Shown: one piece after another, positions 19,183-30,226 of the stretch
How the letters are laid out: each line of letters opens with the position of its first letter
Numbering within the stretch: the stretch's first letter is position 1
NCBI GenBank assembly: GCA_015058045.1
Contig: SVDC01000005.1
Span: forward strand, 56,702-120,701
Direction of reading: 5' to 3'
Source of the DNA: Cellulosilyticum sp.
GTDB taxonomy: Bacteria; Bacillota; Clostridia; Lachnospirales; Cellulosilyticaceae
DNA: 64,000 bases
Made by a program: the position numbers and the translations under genes
The notes under the pieces: model-generated
Seen by the model: only the letters and a program-made list of their open reading frames with translations
What the model was told of the DNA's origin: nothing
The model's database searches: none

Positions 19183-20211
19183 ATGGAAGAACAAGAAAAT
19201 CAAATACCAGAGTATCAGAAATCATCTAAAAAGCCCAGTAATGGCCCAATGAAACCAGGATTAGTTGCTTTATGTGTCATTTGTGGCATGATTATGTTTC
19301 TAGGTTTTTGGTATATTTTATTCAGTCAATTTTTTGGTAATTTATTTAGTGCTGTTTCAGGAATGGATTCGAATGCCTATATGGAAAGCGGTGTTTATGG
19401 GGATACAATAGATGTTTTTTATGTAGAAGGGACGATTGCAGAAGGCAGTACAACCTATCAACATACATGGACACTAAATCAAATAGATCACTTAATGGAG
19501 AGCGAAAGTAACAAAGGAATTATACTTTATGTGAATTCGCCAGGCGGTGGAATTTATGAGTCCGATGAGTTATATTTGAAAATTAAAGAGTATAAAGAAA
19601 CGACAGGTAGACCTGTATATGCCTATATGGCACAAACTGCAGCGTCAGGAGGGCTTTATGTTTCCATGGCAGCAGATGAAATTTATGCGAATCGTATGAC
19701 AATGACAGGTTCAATAGGTGTAATTATGTCTACGACAGATACGACAGGCTTGCAAGAATTAATTGGAATTAAAGAAGAAAATATTACATCAGGCCCTAAT
19801 AAGGCAATGGGCAATCCATTAACTGATGAGCAAAGAGCTATTTTACAAAGTATGGTAGATGAATCTTATGATATTTTTGTGGAAATCATTGCTGAAAATA
19901 GAAATCTGGATGACAATAAAGTACGAGAAATTGCTGATGGAAGAATTTACTCTGCAAGGCAAGCAAAAGAATTAGGGCTTATTGATGAAATTGCTAGCTA
20001 TGAAGAAACAGTACAAAACTTTATTGATACATATAAGCTAGAGGACTGCACAATCTATCATCAAAGGCCGCCATTAAGCGCTTTAGAGGAGCTTCTTTTA
20101 AGTGTAGAAACAGACTTAGAAAGTAGTAAGGTAACAGAAAGTTTTACAGCTATTCATAATTATATAGAAGCCAATAAGTCACCTAAGATTATGTATTATA
20201 TGGGGCATTAA
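19183..20211 (+). CDS. sppA: signal peptide peptidase SppA
   Basis: Membrane-anchored serine protease that degrades cleaved signal peptides. 342 residues: one helix at about residues 27-50, then a ClpP-fold domain. The nucleophile serine lies in QTAASGGLYVSMAAD, and the general-base lysine is most likely the K of SGPNKAMG, matching the Ser/Lys dyad of Bacillus SppA. The block LYVNSPGGGIYESDELY is also typical. Confidence 0.9.
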   Translation: MEEQENQIPEYQKSSKKPSNGPMKPGLVALCVICGMIMFLGFWYILFSQFFGNLFSAVSGMDSNAYMESGVYGDTIDVFYVEGTIAEGSTTYQHTWTLNQIDHLMESESNKGIILYVNSPGGGIYESDELYLKIKEYKETTGRPVYAYMAQTAASGGLYVSMAADEIYANRMTMTGSIGVIMSTTDTTGLQELIGIKEENITSGPNKAMGNPLTDEQRAILQSMVDESYDIFVEIIAENRNLDDNKVREIADGRIYSARQAKELGLIDEIASYEETVQNFIDTYKLEDCTIYHQRPPLSALEELLLSVETDLESSKVTESFTAIHNYIEANKSPKIMYYMGH

Positions 20212-20259
20212 AGAGTACCAGGTAACGTAAGAGTAAATAAGAATGCAGTATAAGAAGAT

Positions 20260-20300
20260 AGGGCAATTAAGCTAGGAATTCTAGTTTAGTTGCCCTTTTG
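20260..20300 (+). terminator. sppA terminator
   Basis: GGGCAATTAAGCTAG (20261-20275) pairs with CTAGTTTAGTTGCCC (20281-20295), then TTTT. Confidence 0.9.
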
Positions 20301-20528
20301 CTTTTAGATAAATAAAAGCTTACATATACAATATCTATAGACTATGCCGCTATAAATTTGAAAAAGTGTGTTAATATGTACGAATGTTTCTTTGAGATTA
20401 CTTTCAAGAGTGATTATAATGAATAATTTATTTAGAATGAAATTAAAAAATATTATATAAATATTTTAAAATTCAACCAATATGTTATAATAGGTTTAAA
20501 TATATTGTCGAATTTAGGGGGAACTAAT

Positions 20529-20915
20529 ATGACTTTTTATCACGAAGGAAGAAAACTAAATTACTTAGAGTTGGTTGAAACAGTTGATGAGTTGGTTAAG
20601 AAAGACATTCTGCCTCAATTAGAGCCACAAGAAGTAAACAAGCTTTACATAAGGATAATGCATGAAACACAGCAACTGATTACAGTACATTTTGAGCAAC
20701 TAGGATATAAAGTGGAGGATATAAAACAAGCTTTTCTAGTACTCACTCAAATAAGAGAAGAATCTAATCGTATAATATGGGAAAGGGCAATTGAGTTATA
20801 TGACCATTGTCTAATGAACAAAGAGAATACAGTGGAAGTTGTTACTTTTATGACGGAATCTTTGAGTCATGCTATGAGAGAATTAGATAGGAGATTAAGC
20901 AAGATATCAAGATAA
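20529..20915 (+). CDS. hypothetical helical protein
   Basis: 128 residues, not recognised. Predicted mostly alpha-helical and charged, with no signal peptide or membrane helix. The open frame extends upstream, but GGGGGAA just before the ATG at 20529 sets the start. It is a single-gene unit with a good -10-like TATAAT about 45 bp upstream. No neighbour suggests a role. Confidence 0.65.
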   Translation: MTFYHEGRKLNYLELVETVDELVKKDILPQLEPQEVNKLYIRIMHETQQLITVHFEQLGYKVEDIKQAFLVLTQIREESNRIIWERAIELYDHCLMNKENTVEVVTFMTESLSHAMRELDRRLSKISR

Positions 20916-21052
20916 GGCTGATAGATAGTTAAAGATATTTAGTTATAATCACTAAATAAATAAGATAAATTGAAGAATATAGCAAAAAAATCAACTAATT
21001 AACAAGAATAATTAATTATTATTCTGATAGTCTGGTGATAATATAATAATAG

Positions 21053-21084
21053 ACTAACTCACTACAATAATTTAGTGAGTTAAT
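21053..21084. terminator. hairpin between convergent genes
   Basis: TAACTCACTA pairs with TAGTGAGTTA, located between the hypothetical gene and the leftward lipoprotein gene. Confidence 0.6.
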
Positions 21085-21094
21085 CTATGTTAAA

Positions 21095-21772
21095 TTAATT
21101 GGATGAAATTATGGTATTAATGGTTTCTAAAATATTACCAGAAAGAATATTGGATAGCTCTGTGTTTTCGCTGAGTTTATTTACCTTCCACTTATTATCA
21201 TCTAAAGATAATAAAATAGGTACATGATTAGCAGTAGTTTGTTTACTAGAATTAATATTTTCTACAATGGTTTCATCAGCTTTTTTGATAATGTCATCAT
21301 CCTTTTTTCCATCATAGGTCATTGAAATATCATCTTTAATATACTCTAAGAGTGTTTTTTCAAATGCCTGGCCAACATCATAATAATTTATTGTTACAAA
21401 TACAGTTGCTTTAGACGGATCCTTTGAATCTACAGAAGAATGCTCAATAGTATACGTAAATTCTGCTAATTTGCTAAAAAACTTGTTAGCGATGGTAGGG
21501 GAGATGGTTTCAATCTGATTGCGGAAATTAGCCATATTATCTAGATTTTCTGCATAATACTTTGAGACACCTGTATATTGTTGATGCTGCATTGCAGTTA
21601 GAAAATCAGAAACTGCTTGTTCTGGTGTATTAGTAGCTTGAGATGAAGATTGACCTTTGCTTTGGCTTTGAGATTGACTTTGACCTTGATTTTGAGTTGG
21701 ACTCTTATTACAACCTATTAAACTCAATATAAGCAAAATGGAAAAAAGGATGAAAATAAACGACTTCTTCAT
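21095..21772 (-). CDS. lipoprotein of unknown function
   Basis: 225 residues with a lipoprotein signal: basic MKKS, hydrophobic stretch, lipobox LSLIGC with the lipidated C at about residue 21. A Gln/Ser-rich linker follows (residues 25-50), then a globular domain of about 170 residues resembling the NTF2-like secreted domains of clostridia (AVSDFLTAMQHQQYTGVSKYY). Function unknown. It is divergent from the chemoreceptor gene and shares a 120-bp intergenic region with it. Confidence 0.8.
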   Translation of the reverse strand: MKKSFIFILFSILLILSLIGCNKSPTQNQGQSQSQSQSKGQSSSQATNTPEQAVSDFLTAMQHQQYTGVSKYYAENLDNMANFRNQIETISPTIANKFFSKLAEFTYTIEHSSVDSKDPSKATVFVTINYYDVGQAFEKTLLEYIKDDISMTYDGKKDDDIIKKADETIVENINSSKQTTANHVPILLSLDDNKWKVNKLSENTELSNILSGNILETINTIISSN

Positions 21773-21894
21773 AAATACCTCCTTAGATAATAGTCTTTTA
21801 TCTTAATATTTACCAAAGAGGGTGGATTTATGAAGAAAATGCTGAGAACACAAAAAGATATTAAAATAGCAAAAGGAAATATGGAGGTATATGT

Positions 21895-23892
21895 ATGGAT
21901 CATAAAAAAATATCATGGGTTAATAAGAAGGGAACATCTATTAAAGCAAAATTGACGATTTCGTACATACTTCTTGCAGCTATTCCACTTTTGATTGTTA
22001 ATATTATCTCGACAAATGGGTTTAAGAAGAACTTGAGTAATACCAGTATGCAGCTTACGACAGAGATGGTTAAGCAAACTAATACTAATATTGACTATTA
22101 TACTGATGATGTTGAGAAAAATGTGAATAAATTTATAATGAATAATCTTAATGGTGCTACAGAAAGTCTAATTAATAACTATGAACAAGCCGAATCTCCT
22201 ATGGATGTAGCGAATAGTTTAGTGGCTATTAAGCAACAGTTGGTAGGCATTAGTGTATATGAAGAAAATATCGAAGGTGCGATAATTATTACAGAAAAGG
22301 GAGATGTAATAGGTGCAAGTGGACTTTTATCAGATGAAGGGGTAGAAACCATTCAAGCATTAGAGGACAGTAATAGTGTTTGGTATAGAGATACGGCTAT
22401 TAATAAACAAGTTCTTTATATTAAATCCGTTAAAAATACAGTAACTGGAAAGAATTTTGGAACAATCGTTTGTATTGTAAAATTAAAACCATTAGAAGAA
22501 GAAATCAATGGAATTGAACTATTTGAAGGTGGAAGGATTTATGTAATAGATGAAAAGAGTAACATGCTTTGTTCTACTAAAGAAGGAGATATAAAGCCAA
22601 ACGTACAAGCATTTATTAGTCAAGAAATGGAAGTGGATAGTAATATTATTGATAAAGAAATGATTGCTTATGCAACTAGTAACTGTGGATGGAAGATTGT
22701 AGTTGAACTTTCTGAAGAGAGTTTAACAAGTTCTATATCCGACTTAAGTAGAATAGTATGGCTAATGGTTATTGGTGTTGGGATTATAGGTGTTCTAGCG
22801 GGGTACTTTATATCAAAGGGTGTAACAAATTCTATTGGAGAATTAGTTAGGGCAATGAAACAAACAGAGCAAGGGGATTTAACTGTACAAGTACCTGTAA
22901 AAGGTAGAGATGAAATGGCTATATTATGTAGAAGCTTTAATAATATGATTTTAAATATTAAAGATGTCATCAAACAAACTCATGAGGCAATTGACGTAAG
23001 TTTAGAAAGTGGGAATACACTAAGTGATAGTACAAGACAATCTGTAGAGACATTTGAACAGTTAGCAACTTCTATTAGTGAGATTGCGAGAGGTTCTGGA
23101 GTGCAAGCGGAAGAGGCACAAAATAGTGTAGCTGTTATGAATAGATTATCGGCTAGTATTCAAAGAGTGAGGAGTAATACACAAACGCTATTCGAAAGTA
23201 CTCAAAGTACACGTTCAAATGTAGATAAGGCAACAGAAAGTATAGAAATATTAAATAGTACGATGGCATCTTCTATAGAAGTTTCTCAAAAGATCAAAGA
23301 AAGCATTAATCAGTTAAGTAATATGACAAAAAGTATTGCCCAAATTATGGGACTGGTGGATGGCATTAGTGAACAAACTAATTTACTTGCCTTAAATGCT
23401 AGCATAGAAGCAGCAAGAGCTGGAGAAGTGGGCAAAGGATTTGCAGTAGTTGCTAATGAAGTGAGAAAACTGGCTGAACAATCTAAACAGTCTACAGATG
23501 ATGTAAGAGCAACATTAAGCGATATAGAAGAACAATCTAAAAGTGCAGCTATGCTAGTAGCAGATGCAAGCAAAATTTTTAGAGCACAAGAAGTGGCTGT
23601 CGAAGGGGCTTATAGTGCATTCAAAGAAATTATACAAATGCTAGTGTGTATGGATAGTGAATTAGAGCATATTAATTCTCAAGTAATTGATATGGAGACA
23701 GATAAAGAGTTTGTGGGTTCGAGCATAGCTGATATTACAACAGTAACAGAAGGTAATGCTTCAGCGACAGAAGAAGTTAATGCACTTAGTGAAGAGCAAA
23801 AAGAGGTAATGAAAAAACTCTTTAAGATGGCTGAACATCTTGTAGAAATTATGGCTCAATTAGATGTAAGTATTAAACAGTTTAAAATATAA
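21895..23892 (+). CDS. methyl-accepting chemotaxis protein
   Basis: 665-residue chemoreceptor: N-terminal helix (about 20-42), extracytoplasmic sensor of roughly 230 residues (Cache-like), second helix (about 283-303), HAMP domain, then the MCP signalling domain with the hairpin tip [20 protein letters not shown]. It should pass ligand signals to CheW/CheA. The ligand is unknown. GGAGG precedes the ATG. A paralogue follows directly. Confidence 0.93.
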   Translation: MDHKKISWVNKKGTSIKAKLTISYILLAAIPLLIVNIISTNGFKKNLSNTSMQLTTEMVKQTNTNIDYYTDDVEKNVNKFIMNNLNGATESLINNYEQAESPMDVANSLVAIKQQLVGISVYEENIEGAIIITEKGDVIGASGLLSDEGVETIQALEDSNSVWYRDTAINKQVLYIKSVKNTVTGKNFGTIVCIVKLKPLEEEINGIELFEGGRIYVIDEKSNMLCSTKEGDIKPNVQAFISQEMEVDSNIIDKEMIAYATSNCGWKIVVELSEESLTSSISDLSRIVWLMVIGVGIIGVLAGYFISKGVTNSIGELVRAMKQTEQGDLTVQVPVKGRDEMAILCRSFNNMILNIKDVIKQTHEAIDVSLESGNTLSDSTRQSVETFEQLATSISEIARGSGVQAEEAQNSVAVMNRLSASIQRVRSNTQTLFESTQSTRSNVDKATESIEILNSTMASSIEVSQKIKESINQLSNMTKSIAQIMGLVDGISEQTNLLALNASIEAARAGEVGKGFAVVANEVRKLAEQSKQSTDDVRATLSDIEEQSKSAAMLVADASKIFRAQEVAVEGAYSAFKEIIQMLVCMDSELEHINSQVIDMETDKEFVGSSIADITTVTEGNASATEEVNALSEEQKEVMKKLFKMAEHLVEIMAQLDVSIKQFKI

Positions 23893-23905
23893 TAAGGCTT
23901 AAGAG

Positions 23906-23956
23906 AAAATAGCTAGGGTAATACCTTAAAAGGTAAATGACTTTGGCTATTTTTTG
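23906..23956 (+). terminator. terminator between the two chemoreceptor genes
   Basis: AAAATAGC pairs with GCTATTTT around an inner GGTAATACC/GGTA hairpin, followed by TTT. Confidence 0.6.
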
Positions 23957-24069
23957 TATATATTATTTGAATTAATAAAAAATATAGAGAAAAACATGAA
24001 AAAATGTGTTAAAAAATCTGAAAATACTGTATAATCAGAGAGAGAAGTAGTTAACAGGGGGGATTAAAA

Positions 24070-26262
24070 ATGCTTAAAAATATGGGGAAGAAATCAAAGG
24101 AAATCAAACCTAAAACTAAGAAAGCAAAAAAAATGCATAGCTTAAAAATGAACAAAATAACCAATATATTTAAAAGCACTGAAAAGAGTAAAGATATTCC
24201 AAGAGCTTATACAAAAAATGCTGATGCAAAGAAAAAGAGAAGTGGAAAAATTAAAATTACGATTAAGAGTAGAATGATTGCATCTTATTTTTTATGTGTA
24301 GCTATACCGTTAGTTATTGTAAATATTTTTTCATCTAATAATTCCAGGAAGACTTTAAAAGATACAAGTAGTCAACTTGCAATTCAGATGACACAACAAG
24401 CTTGTAATAATATATCTAGTTATGCTGATGAGATAGAAAAGCTGGTTAATCGTATCATCCTGAATGAGCTTAATGCTGCTTCATATAATTTAATTAATGA
24501 ATATATGACTGTCGACACTTCACAAGGAGAAGCAGTTACAAATATAAATAGACATACTATAGAAACAGATATTAAAAGTCAATTAATCTATTCTTTAGCG
24601 TTAGATGATAATATTAAAGAAATAGCATTACATTTTACTGATGAAGATAACATAATCACAACTTATGATCAGTCTGCGAATAGAGCAGATTTAAGTAAAG
24701 AGGAGTTAATGAAGTTTTTGGAGTATAATGCAGGAAGTAATATACAATGGATCACCAATTTCCCTGGATATGAAGAACGTATTTTTGCAATAAGAAGGCT
24801 TACTAATATGAAGAGAGCTAAGAGTGTGGGAATATTTATTGCAGAAACAGATATTTCGTCACTTGTTGAACAAATAGAAAGTATTGAATTGTGGGAAGGA
24901 TCAAGCATCTCTTTAATAGATGGAGAAGGACAAGTCATGTATACTACAGATGAAAGTAGTATGACTTCAGAAATTAAGGCATTTACTGAACAGGAAGCAC
25001 CAAGTGATGAAAAAGAGATAGAAGGTACACTGGTTACCTATTCAACAAGTAGCAATGGTTGGAGAGTTGTCATTACCATTCCAGTTGCTGTTTTAACTCA
25101 ATCTATTGATGCAGTGAACTATATTAACTGGATACTTATTATCATAAGTGTTATCGTAGCTGTAGGGGCAGGATTCCTTATCTCTAATAGTATTATTAAA
25201 TTTATTATTCAAATGCGTCATATTATGAAACAAGCGGAGCAAGGTGATTTAAATGCACAAGTAGTCACTAAAGGGCAAAATGAGTTAAGCGAATTGGGAG
25301 AGAGCTTTAATCATATGCTAATAAATATTAAAACCTTGATTCAAGAAACCCAGGCTACTATAGACAAGGTATTAGAGGCAAGTAATATTTTAAAAAGAAA
25401 TACAGGACATTCTATTGAAACTTTTAACCAGCTGACAGCATCTATAGGAAACATTGCAGAGGGATCAAACTGTCAAGCTGAAGATACACAAACGGGTGCT
25501 GTTATGATGGAAAATTTAGCAGATAGTATTAAGTCTGTAATTAGAGATACAGAGGAAGTTTATACAAGGTCAGAAGGTGCACGAAGTAAGATTGAAGTAG
25601 CTAATAAAAGGATGAATCGGTTAAATAAGGCCATGAGTTCAACAGCTGCCATTTCAGCAGATATTAGAGAAAGCATTATTAACTTAAATGATTTAACAAA
25701 GGCAATAGGGGAAGTTATGAAACTCTTAGATGGTATTAGTGAGCAGACTAATCTACTTGCACTTAATGCAAGTATAGAAGCGGCAAGAGCAGGAGATGTG
25801 GGAAGAGGATTTGCAGTTGTTGCTAATGAAGTTAGAACTTTATCTGAACAATCTAAAGTATCTACGAGTCATGTAAGAGAAACTTTAAAACAGATTGAGA
25901 AAGAAGCAAAGCAAGCAGTAGATTTAGTTAATAAATCTAATGAGGTCATTAATGAGCAAGAAAAAGTAGCGCAGGAAACAAGAATATCATTACATGAAAT
26001 GATTGATGAATTAGTAGGTATTAATGAGGGAATCGATCAAGTAAATGTAAGAAGTACTGCTATGAATGAGTTAAAAAATGATGTAAGTGAAAAGATAGAA
26101 AGTATTACAACTGTTACACAAGAAAATGCAGCAGCTACCCAGGAGCTTAATGCCTTAGGGGAAGAACAAAAAGCAGTTATGGAGCAGCTTTCAAATTTAG
26201 CAGATGAGCTTAATGACCAGTTAGAGGGCTTACGAGAATCTGTTAAACATTTTAAGATTTAA
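24070..26262 (+). CDS. methyl-accepting chemotaxis protein with basic N-terminal extension
   Basis: 730-residue paralogue of the preceding chemoreceptor with the same order (helix, sensor, helix, HAMP, signalling domain with [20 protein letters not shown]). It differs in a lysine-rich cytoplasmic extension of about 75 residues before the first helix ([17 protein letters not shown] and further basic blocks). Chemoreceptors normally have only a few residues there. The start follows a GGGGG ribosome site and no better internal start is evident, so the extension looks real. Confidence 0.9.
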   Translation: MLKNMGKKSKEIKPKTKKAKKMHSLKMNKITNIFKSTEKSKDIPRAYTKNADAKKKRSGKIKITIKSRMIASYFLCVAIPLVIVNIFSSNNSRKTLKDTSSQLAIQMTQQACNNISSYADEIEKLVNRIILNELNAASYNLINEYMTVDTSQGEAVTNINRHTIETDIKSQLIYSLALDDNIKEIALHFTDEDNIITTYDQSANRADLSKEELMKFLEYNAGSNIQWITNFPGYEERIFAIRRLTNMKRAKSVGIFIAETDISSLVEQIESIELWEGSSISLIDGEGQVMYTTDESSMTSEIKAFTEQEAPSDEKEIEGTLVTYSTSSNGWRVVITIPVAVLTQSIDAVNYINWILIIISVIVAVGAGFLISNSIIKFIIQMRHIMKQAEQGDLNAQVVTKGQNELSELGESFNHMLINIKTLIQETQATIDKVLEASNILKRNTGHSIETFNQLTASIGNIAEGSNCQAEDTQTGAVMMENLADSIKSVIRDTEEVYTRSEGARSKIEVANKRMNRLNKAMSSTAAISADIRESIINLNDLTKAIGEVMKLLDGISEQTNLLALNASIEAARAGDVGRGFAVVANEVRTLSEQSKVSTSHVRETLKQIEKEAKQAVDLVNKSNEVINEQEKVAQETRISLHEMIDELVGINEGIDQVNVRSTAMNELKNDVSEKIESITTVTQENAAATQELNALGEEQKAVMEQLSNLADELNDQLEGLRESVKHFKI

Positions 26263-26310
26263 TGAGCATAAGAGCAAGGATATGTATCAGTTATATCTTT
26301 AAAAATGAGC

Positions 26311-26346
26311 AAAAAAATGGAGGTATCGCGAAATGCGATACCTCCT
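26311..26346 (-). terminator. adhE terminator
   Basis: A perfect 11-bp stem with loop GAAAT (26319-26329 with 26335-26345). On the leftward strand it is followed by TTTTTTT (26317-26311), so it mainly serves adhE. It lies 150 bp past the adhE stop. Confidence 0.85.
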
Positions 26347-26494
26347 TAAAAATTAGGCATATTCTAGCTCATAAGGGAGAAAAAAGTGTTTCTGGAAGAA
26401 GCTTTTAGTTGCTTCTGGAAGAAATTCTTTTTTCGGACGACTGAGCGGATGTATTTTGTGACAGCCCCATTTTTTTACTTATAAAGGATTCTCA

Positions 26495-29104
26495 TTATTT
26501 TCCATAGTAAGCTTTTTTATAAAGCTCAGCAAGTTCAGTTACTTTTGGTAATCTTGGATTAGCTGTAGTACATTGGTCCTCAAAAGCTTTGTATGCTAAG
26601 TCATCTACTTTTGAAAGGAAGACTTTTTCATCAATACCAAGTTCTTTGATAGTAAGAGGCATATTAAGTTCTTTCATTAGTTTTCTTACTGCATCAGCAA
26701 GTGACTTAACACCTTCTTGTGGTGTACTAGCTGGAAGACCAAGGGCTTTTGCGATTTCTTGGAATTTTTGTGGTGCAATATATTTTTCGTATTTAGGGAA
26801 GATAACAAATTTACTTGGATTTGTATCCCCATTGTATTCAATAACGTGTGGCAATAAAATAGCATTTGCTCTACCATGAACAATATGGAATTCACCACCT
26901 AATTTATGAGCAAGTGAGTGATTAATACCTAGGAAAGCATTTGTAAATGCCATACCAGCAATGGTTGAAGCATTATGCATTTTTTCTCTAGCTAATGGAT
27001 CATTTGCACCATTTTTGTATGAACGTGGTAAGTATTCAAATACAAGTTGAATGGCTTTAATTGCAAGTGCATCTGTATAATCAGAGGCTAAGATAGAAGT
27101 ATAAGCTTCAATCGCGTGGGTTAATACGTCAAGACCTGTATCAGCAGTTGGCACTTTAGGTACACTCATAACAAAATCAGGATCAATGATTGCTACATTT
27201 GGTGTTAATTCATAATCTGCTAATGGATATTTCATGTTGTTTGCTTTATCAGAGATAACAGCAAATGATGTGACTTCAGAACCTGTTCCTGATGTAGTAG
27301 GAATAGATACCATTTGAGCTTTTTTACCAAGGCTAGGGAATTTATATACACGTTTTCTAATATCAGCAAATTTAGTAGCCATAGCAATAAAGTCTGCTTC
27401 TGGTTGTTCATAGAATAACCACATACCTTTAGCAGCATCAAGAGCAGAACCACCACCAAGGGCAACAATAACATCTGGTTTAAATGAATTCATTACTTCA
27501 GTTCCACGACGAACAGTTGTAAGGTCTGGATCTGGTTCTACATCACTAAATATATCAATTGTAACATTGTTTAAGTTCTTACGTAGTTGGTAAACTACTT
27601 TATCTACATAGCCAAGTTGAACCATAACAGGGTCAGTAACAATAAGTGCACGAGAGATATTTGGCATTTTAGCAAGGTATGCTACTGAACCAGCTTCAAA
27701 GTAAATTTTTTCTGGGATTTTAAACCATTGCATATTTACTTTACGTTTAGCAACTTTTTTAACATTGATTAAGTTACTTGTAGATACATTGGATGTTGTA
27801 GAGTTATGACCATATGAACCACATCCAAGCGTTAAAGATGGTGTCATAGAGTTATAGATATCACCAATTGCTCCATGAGTTGAAGGTGAGTTTACAACAA
27901 TACGTCCAGTTTTTAAACGATTACTAAATTCATTAATGATATCATTGTTTGTTGAGTGAACAGATGAAGTATGACCAAGGCCGCCCATTTCAACCATGAT
28001 TTCAGCTTTTCTAATACCATCTTCTACATCTTTTGCTTTTACAATAGCAAGAACTGGAGAAAGTTTTTCTTTAGAAAGTGGATGGTTAGGACCTACGCCA
28101 TCAATTTCACAACAAAGAATTTTAGTTTCTTTAGGAATTTTAATGCCAGCCATTTCAGCAATTTCATATGGATATTTACCTACAATTGCTGCATTTACCA
28201 TACCTTTTTCAAGATTCATAACCACTGGTTCTAATTTTTTTACTTCTTCTTTAGTTGCAAAATAACAACCTTGTTCTTTAAAAAGTTTTACTACTTTATC
28301 ATAAATAGGTGCTTCAATAATTGCTGCTTGCTCAGAAGCACAAATCATACCATTATCGAAAGATTTACTTAAAATAATATCATTAACGGCTCTTTCTACA
28401 TTTGCAGTTTTTTCAATGAAAGCTGGAACATTACCTGGACCAACCCCGAGAGCAGGTTTACCTGTTGAATAAGCTGCACGTACCATGCCAGAACCACCAG
28501 TAGCAAGAACCATAGCCACAGTTGGATGATTCATAAGCGCATTAGTTGCTTCAATTGAAGGATGTTCAATCCATTGTACACAGTTTTCAGGTGCACCAGC
28601 TTCAATAGCTGCATCTCTTACAATACGAGCTGCTTCAGCTGAGCATTTTTGCGCTGATGGGTGGAAACCAAAGATAATTGGATTACGAGATTTAAGTGCA
28701 ATAATAGCTTTAAACATAGTAGTTGATGTTGGATTGGTTACAGGAGTTACCCCAGCTACAACCCCAACTGGTTCAGCTACTAGCATGAAAGCATCATCTT
28801 CGTTATCTTCAATAATGCCTACAGTTTTTTCATTTTTGATATCATGATAAATATATTCTGTAGAGAAGATGTTTTTTGTTACCTTATCTTCAAAGATTCC
28901 ACGGCCTGTTTCTTCAACTGCCATACGAGCAAGGTGCATTTGTTTGGATACCCCAGCAAGTGCCATTGCTTTTACAATATTATCTACTTGTTCTTGAGTA
29001 AGTTGCATCATTTGTTCAAGACAAGTTGCTGCTTTTACTGCTAATTCATCTACCATTTTTACTGGATCTATTACATTTTCTTGTACTTTTTTAGTTGCTG
29101 ACAT
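26495..29104 (-). CDS. adhE: bifunctional acetaldehyde/alcohol dehydrogenase
   Basis: Fermentative two-domain enzyme (869 residues) converting acetyl-CoA to ethanol and regenerating NAD. The N-terminal CoA-acylating aldehyde dehydrogenase has its catalytic cysteine in NGMICASEQ. The C-terminal iron-dependent alcohol dehydrogenase has metal-binding histidines in [11 protein letters not shown] and [12 protein letters not shown]...HGRANA. Full length with no breaks. Strong GGAGG ribosome site. The upstream region carries a promoter, a near-perfect palindrome over the -10 and a Rex-like site, which fits redox control. Confidence 0.97.
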   Translation of the reverse strand: MSATKKVQENVIDPVKMVDELAVKAATCLEQMMQLTQEQVDNIVKAMALAGVSKQMHLARMAVEETGRGIFEDKVTKNIFSTEYIYHDIKNEKTVGIIEDNEDDAFMLVAEPVGVVAGVTPVTNPTSTTMFKAIIALKSRNPIIFGFHPSAQKCSAEAARIVRDAAIEAGAPENCVQWIEHPSIEATNALMNHPTVAMVLATGGSGMVRAAYSTGKPALGVGPGNVPAFIEKTANVERAVNDIILSKSFDNGMICASEQAAIIEAPIYDKVVKLFKEQGCYFATKEEVKKLEPVVMNLEKGMVNAAIVGKYPYEIAEMAGIKIPKETKILCCEIDGVGPNHPLSKEKLSPVLAIVKAKDVEDGIRKAEIMVEMGGLGHTSSVHSTNNDIINEFSNRLKTGRIVVNSPSTHGAIGDIYNSMTPSLTLGCGSYGHNSTTSNVSTSNLINVKKVAKRKVNMQWFKIPEKIYFEAGSVAYLAKMPNISRALIVTDPVMVQLGYVDKVVYQLRKNLNNVTIDIFSDVEPDPDLTTVRRGTEVMNSFKPDVIVALGGGSALDAAKGMWLFYEQPEADFIAMATKFADIRKRVYKFPSLGKKAQMVSIPTTSGTGSEVTSFAVISDKANNMKYPLADYELTPNVAIIDPDFVMSVPKVPTADTGLDVLTHAIEAYTSILASDYTDALAIKAIQLVFEYLPRSYKNGANDPLAREKMHNASTIAGMAFTNAFLGINHSLAHKLGGEFHIVHGRANAILLPHVIEYNGDTNPSKFVIFPKYEKYIAPQKFQEIAKALGLPASTPQEGVKSLADAVRKLMKELNMPLTIKELGIDEKVFLSKVDDLAYKAFEDQCTTANPRLPKVTELAELYKKAYYGK

Positions 29105-29164
29105 GATAAATCCTCCTAGTTAATGTATTATAAGTGAAATAATAAGTTTTTATAATGTAGTTTA

Positions 29165-29182
29165 ATGTTATTTTTTTAACGA
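29165..29182. promoter_or_regulatory. Rex-like operator upstream of adhE
   Basis: ATGTTATTTTTTTAACGA matches the clostridial Rex consensus TTGTTAA-N4-TTAACAA at 11 of 14 defined positions. It lies 61 bp before the adhE start, inside the leader. Rex control of adhE by the NADH/NAD ratio is well known in clostridia; its use here is inferred. Confidence 0.45.
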
Positions 29183-29228
29183 AATAACTTGAAAAAATAT
29201 AGCCCATTTAAGTAATAATTTTCTCGGA

Positions 29229-29252
29229 CTACATGGCTATAATAGCATGTAG
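29229..29252. promoter_or_regulatory. palindrome overlapping the adhE -10 box
   Basis: CTACATGGCTAT pairs with ATAGCATGTAG around a single A, with one extra G, giving a 24-bp near-palindrome that covers the -10 box. Its position suits a repressor operator. Confidence 0.4.
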
Positions 29253-29268
29253 CTGAAAAGATTGTCAA
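29239..29268 (-). promoter_or_regulatory. adhE promoter
   Basis: On the minus strand: TTGACA (29268-29263), an 18-bp spacer and TATTAT (29244-29239). This gives a leader of about 125 nt. Confidence 0.7.
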
Positions 29269-29580
29269 TAATTTAACGGGATAAAGAATAAAGCATTTTA
29301 TGTATACAATTACAGAAAATTGTAATTAATGCAAAGAAAAAGTGAAATATTATGTAAAGTGTTGAAATGTATAGCTAAAATAAGAATAGAGTAGAATGAA
29401 AAGATAGGCTTTTATGGCTATAAAATTAGGGTGAAAAATGAATGTTTTTTTAAAATACAAAATCATATATTTTAATATATAAAACCTTAAATATATAATA
29501 TGGAAAAGGTTGTATAAGATAGAAAACTTAAGCAGGGGAGAGCGGTCTGAAGATTGATTAAAGGAGAGAAGAATAAAAAA

Positions 29581-29669
29581 AACCTAGGTTTCAGGGGGAG
29601 AAACCTAGGTTGAGGGGGGATTTAGCGATGTACCTCACACTTGGTACGATAATATTATGGGCAGTTTAA
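29581..29669 (+). other. hairpin leader with a 13-codon hydrophobic reading frame
   Basis: AACCTAGGTTT (29581-29591) and AAACCTAGGTT (29601-29611) form a perfect 11-bp hairpin. AGGGGGGA and an ATG at 29628 follow, opening a 13-codon frame (MYLTLGTIILWAV, stop 29667-29669). The ribosome site and spacing are good and the peptide is hydrophobic. It could be a leader peptide or a tiny membrane-active peptide. Nothing else recognisable is in the 29,270-29,798 gap. Confidence 0.3.
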
Positions 29670-29798
29670 GGCTATTATATACATACAAAATTAAATTTTT
29701 TATAATTTTTAAAAGTGGGCCTTAACGATTCACTGTAGCGGATGAATTAAATAGTATATAATAATTATATAGATTTAAGAGATTAAGGGGGGAAAGCA

Positions 29799-30140
29799 GT
29801 GAAGTGTAAGCAATGCGGGCAAGTGTTAGGAGAAGGTGTTAATAGATGTCCTATATGTAAGTATGAACAATCTAATATAAGATGTCTTGATGAAGTACAC
29901 TGTTATGAGAGTGAGGAGGGTACTTATGAACCAAGATTAAGAATAATTGCAGGATTATTACAGATTTTCTTTGGTGGATTTGGTATTGGAAGATTTTATT
30001 TGGGATATAATCGTATAGCATTAGGGCAACTTTTTACCTTTCCTATATTCTTTATTGGAGGTATATGGGGGGTTATAGATGGGATACTTATTTTATGTGG
30101 TCAAGTTGAATGTGATGTAAATGGGGTACCGATGAAGTAA
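29799..30140 (+). CDS. TM2-domain protein with N-terminal zinc ribbon
   Basis: 113 residues. The N-terminal CxxC...CxxC ribbon (C3, C6 and C18, C21) probably binds zinc. The C-terminal TM2 domain has two helices (IAGLLQIFFGGFGIGRFYLG and the FPIFFIGGIWGVIDGILIL segment). Small membrane protein of unknown function, common in Firmicutes. It starts at GTG 29799, with GGGGGAAAG 5 nt upstream. Confidence 0.82.
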   Translation: MKCKQCGQVLGEGVNRCPICKYEQSNIRCLDEVHCYESEEGTYEPRLRIIAGLLQIFFGGFGIGRFYLGYNRIALGQLFTFPIFFIGGIWGVIDGILILCGQVECDVNGVPMK

Positions 30141-30171
30141 ATAATTAAAAGGATACAAAAATAGTAAGGAG

Positions 30172-30226
30172 AAAGAAGATGTAAACCAAGGTACAAATCT
30201 AGCCTTGATTTATATCTTCTTTTTTA
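30172..30226. terminator. bidirectional terminator between the TM2 and carboxypeptidase genes
   Basis: AAGAAGAT.TAAA.CAAGG pairs with CCTTGATTTATATCTTCTT, followed by Ts on the right and preceded by As on the left. It overlaps the carboxypeptidase stop codon. Confidence 0.85.

Noticed and set aside
21829..21973. Small open frame overlapping the start of the first chemoreceptor gene
   Set aside because: The GGAGG inside it is correctly placed for the chemoreceptor ATG, and the frame runs out of phase into that gene.
24008..24035. Promoter for the second chemoreceptor gene
   Set aside because: A TATAAT is present, but no acceptable -35 box lies at the right distance, and no sigma-D type motif is visible.
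29401..29580. Coding sequence upstream of the CCTAGG hairpin
   Set aside because: Only very short frames without good ribosome sites; nothing recognisable.
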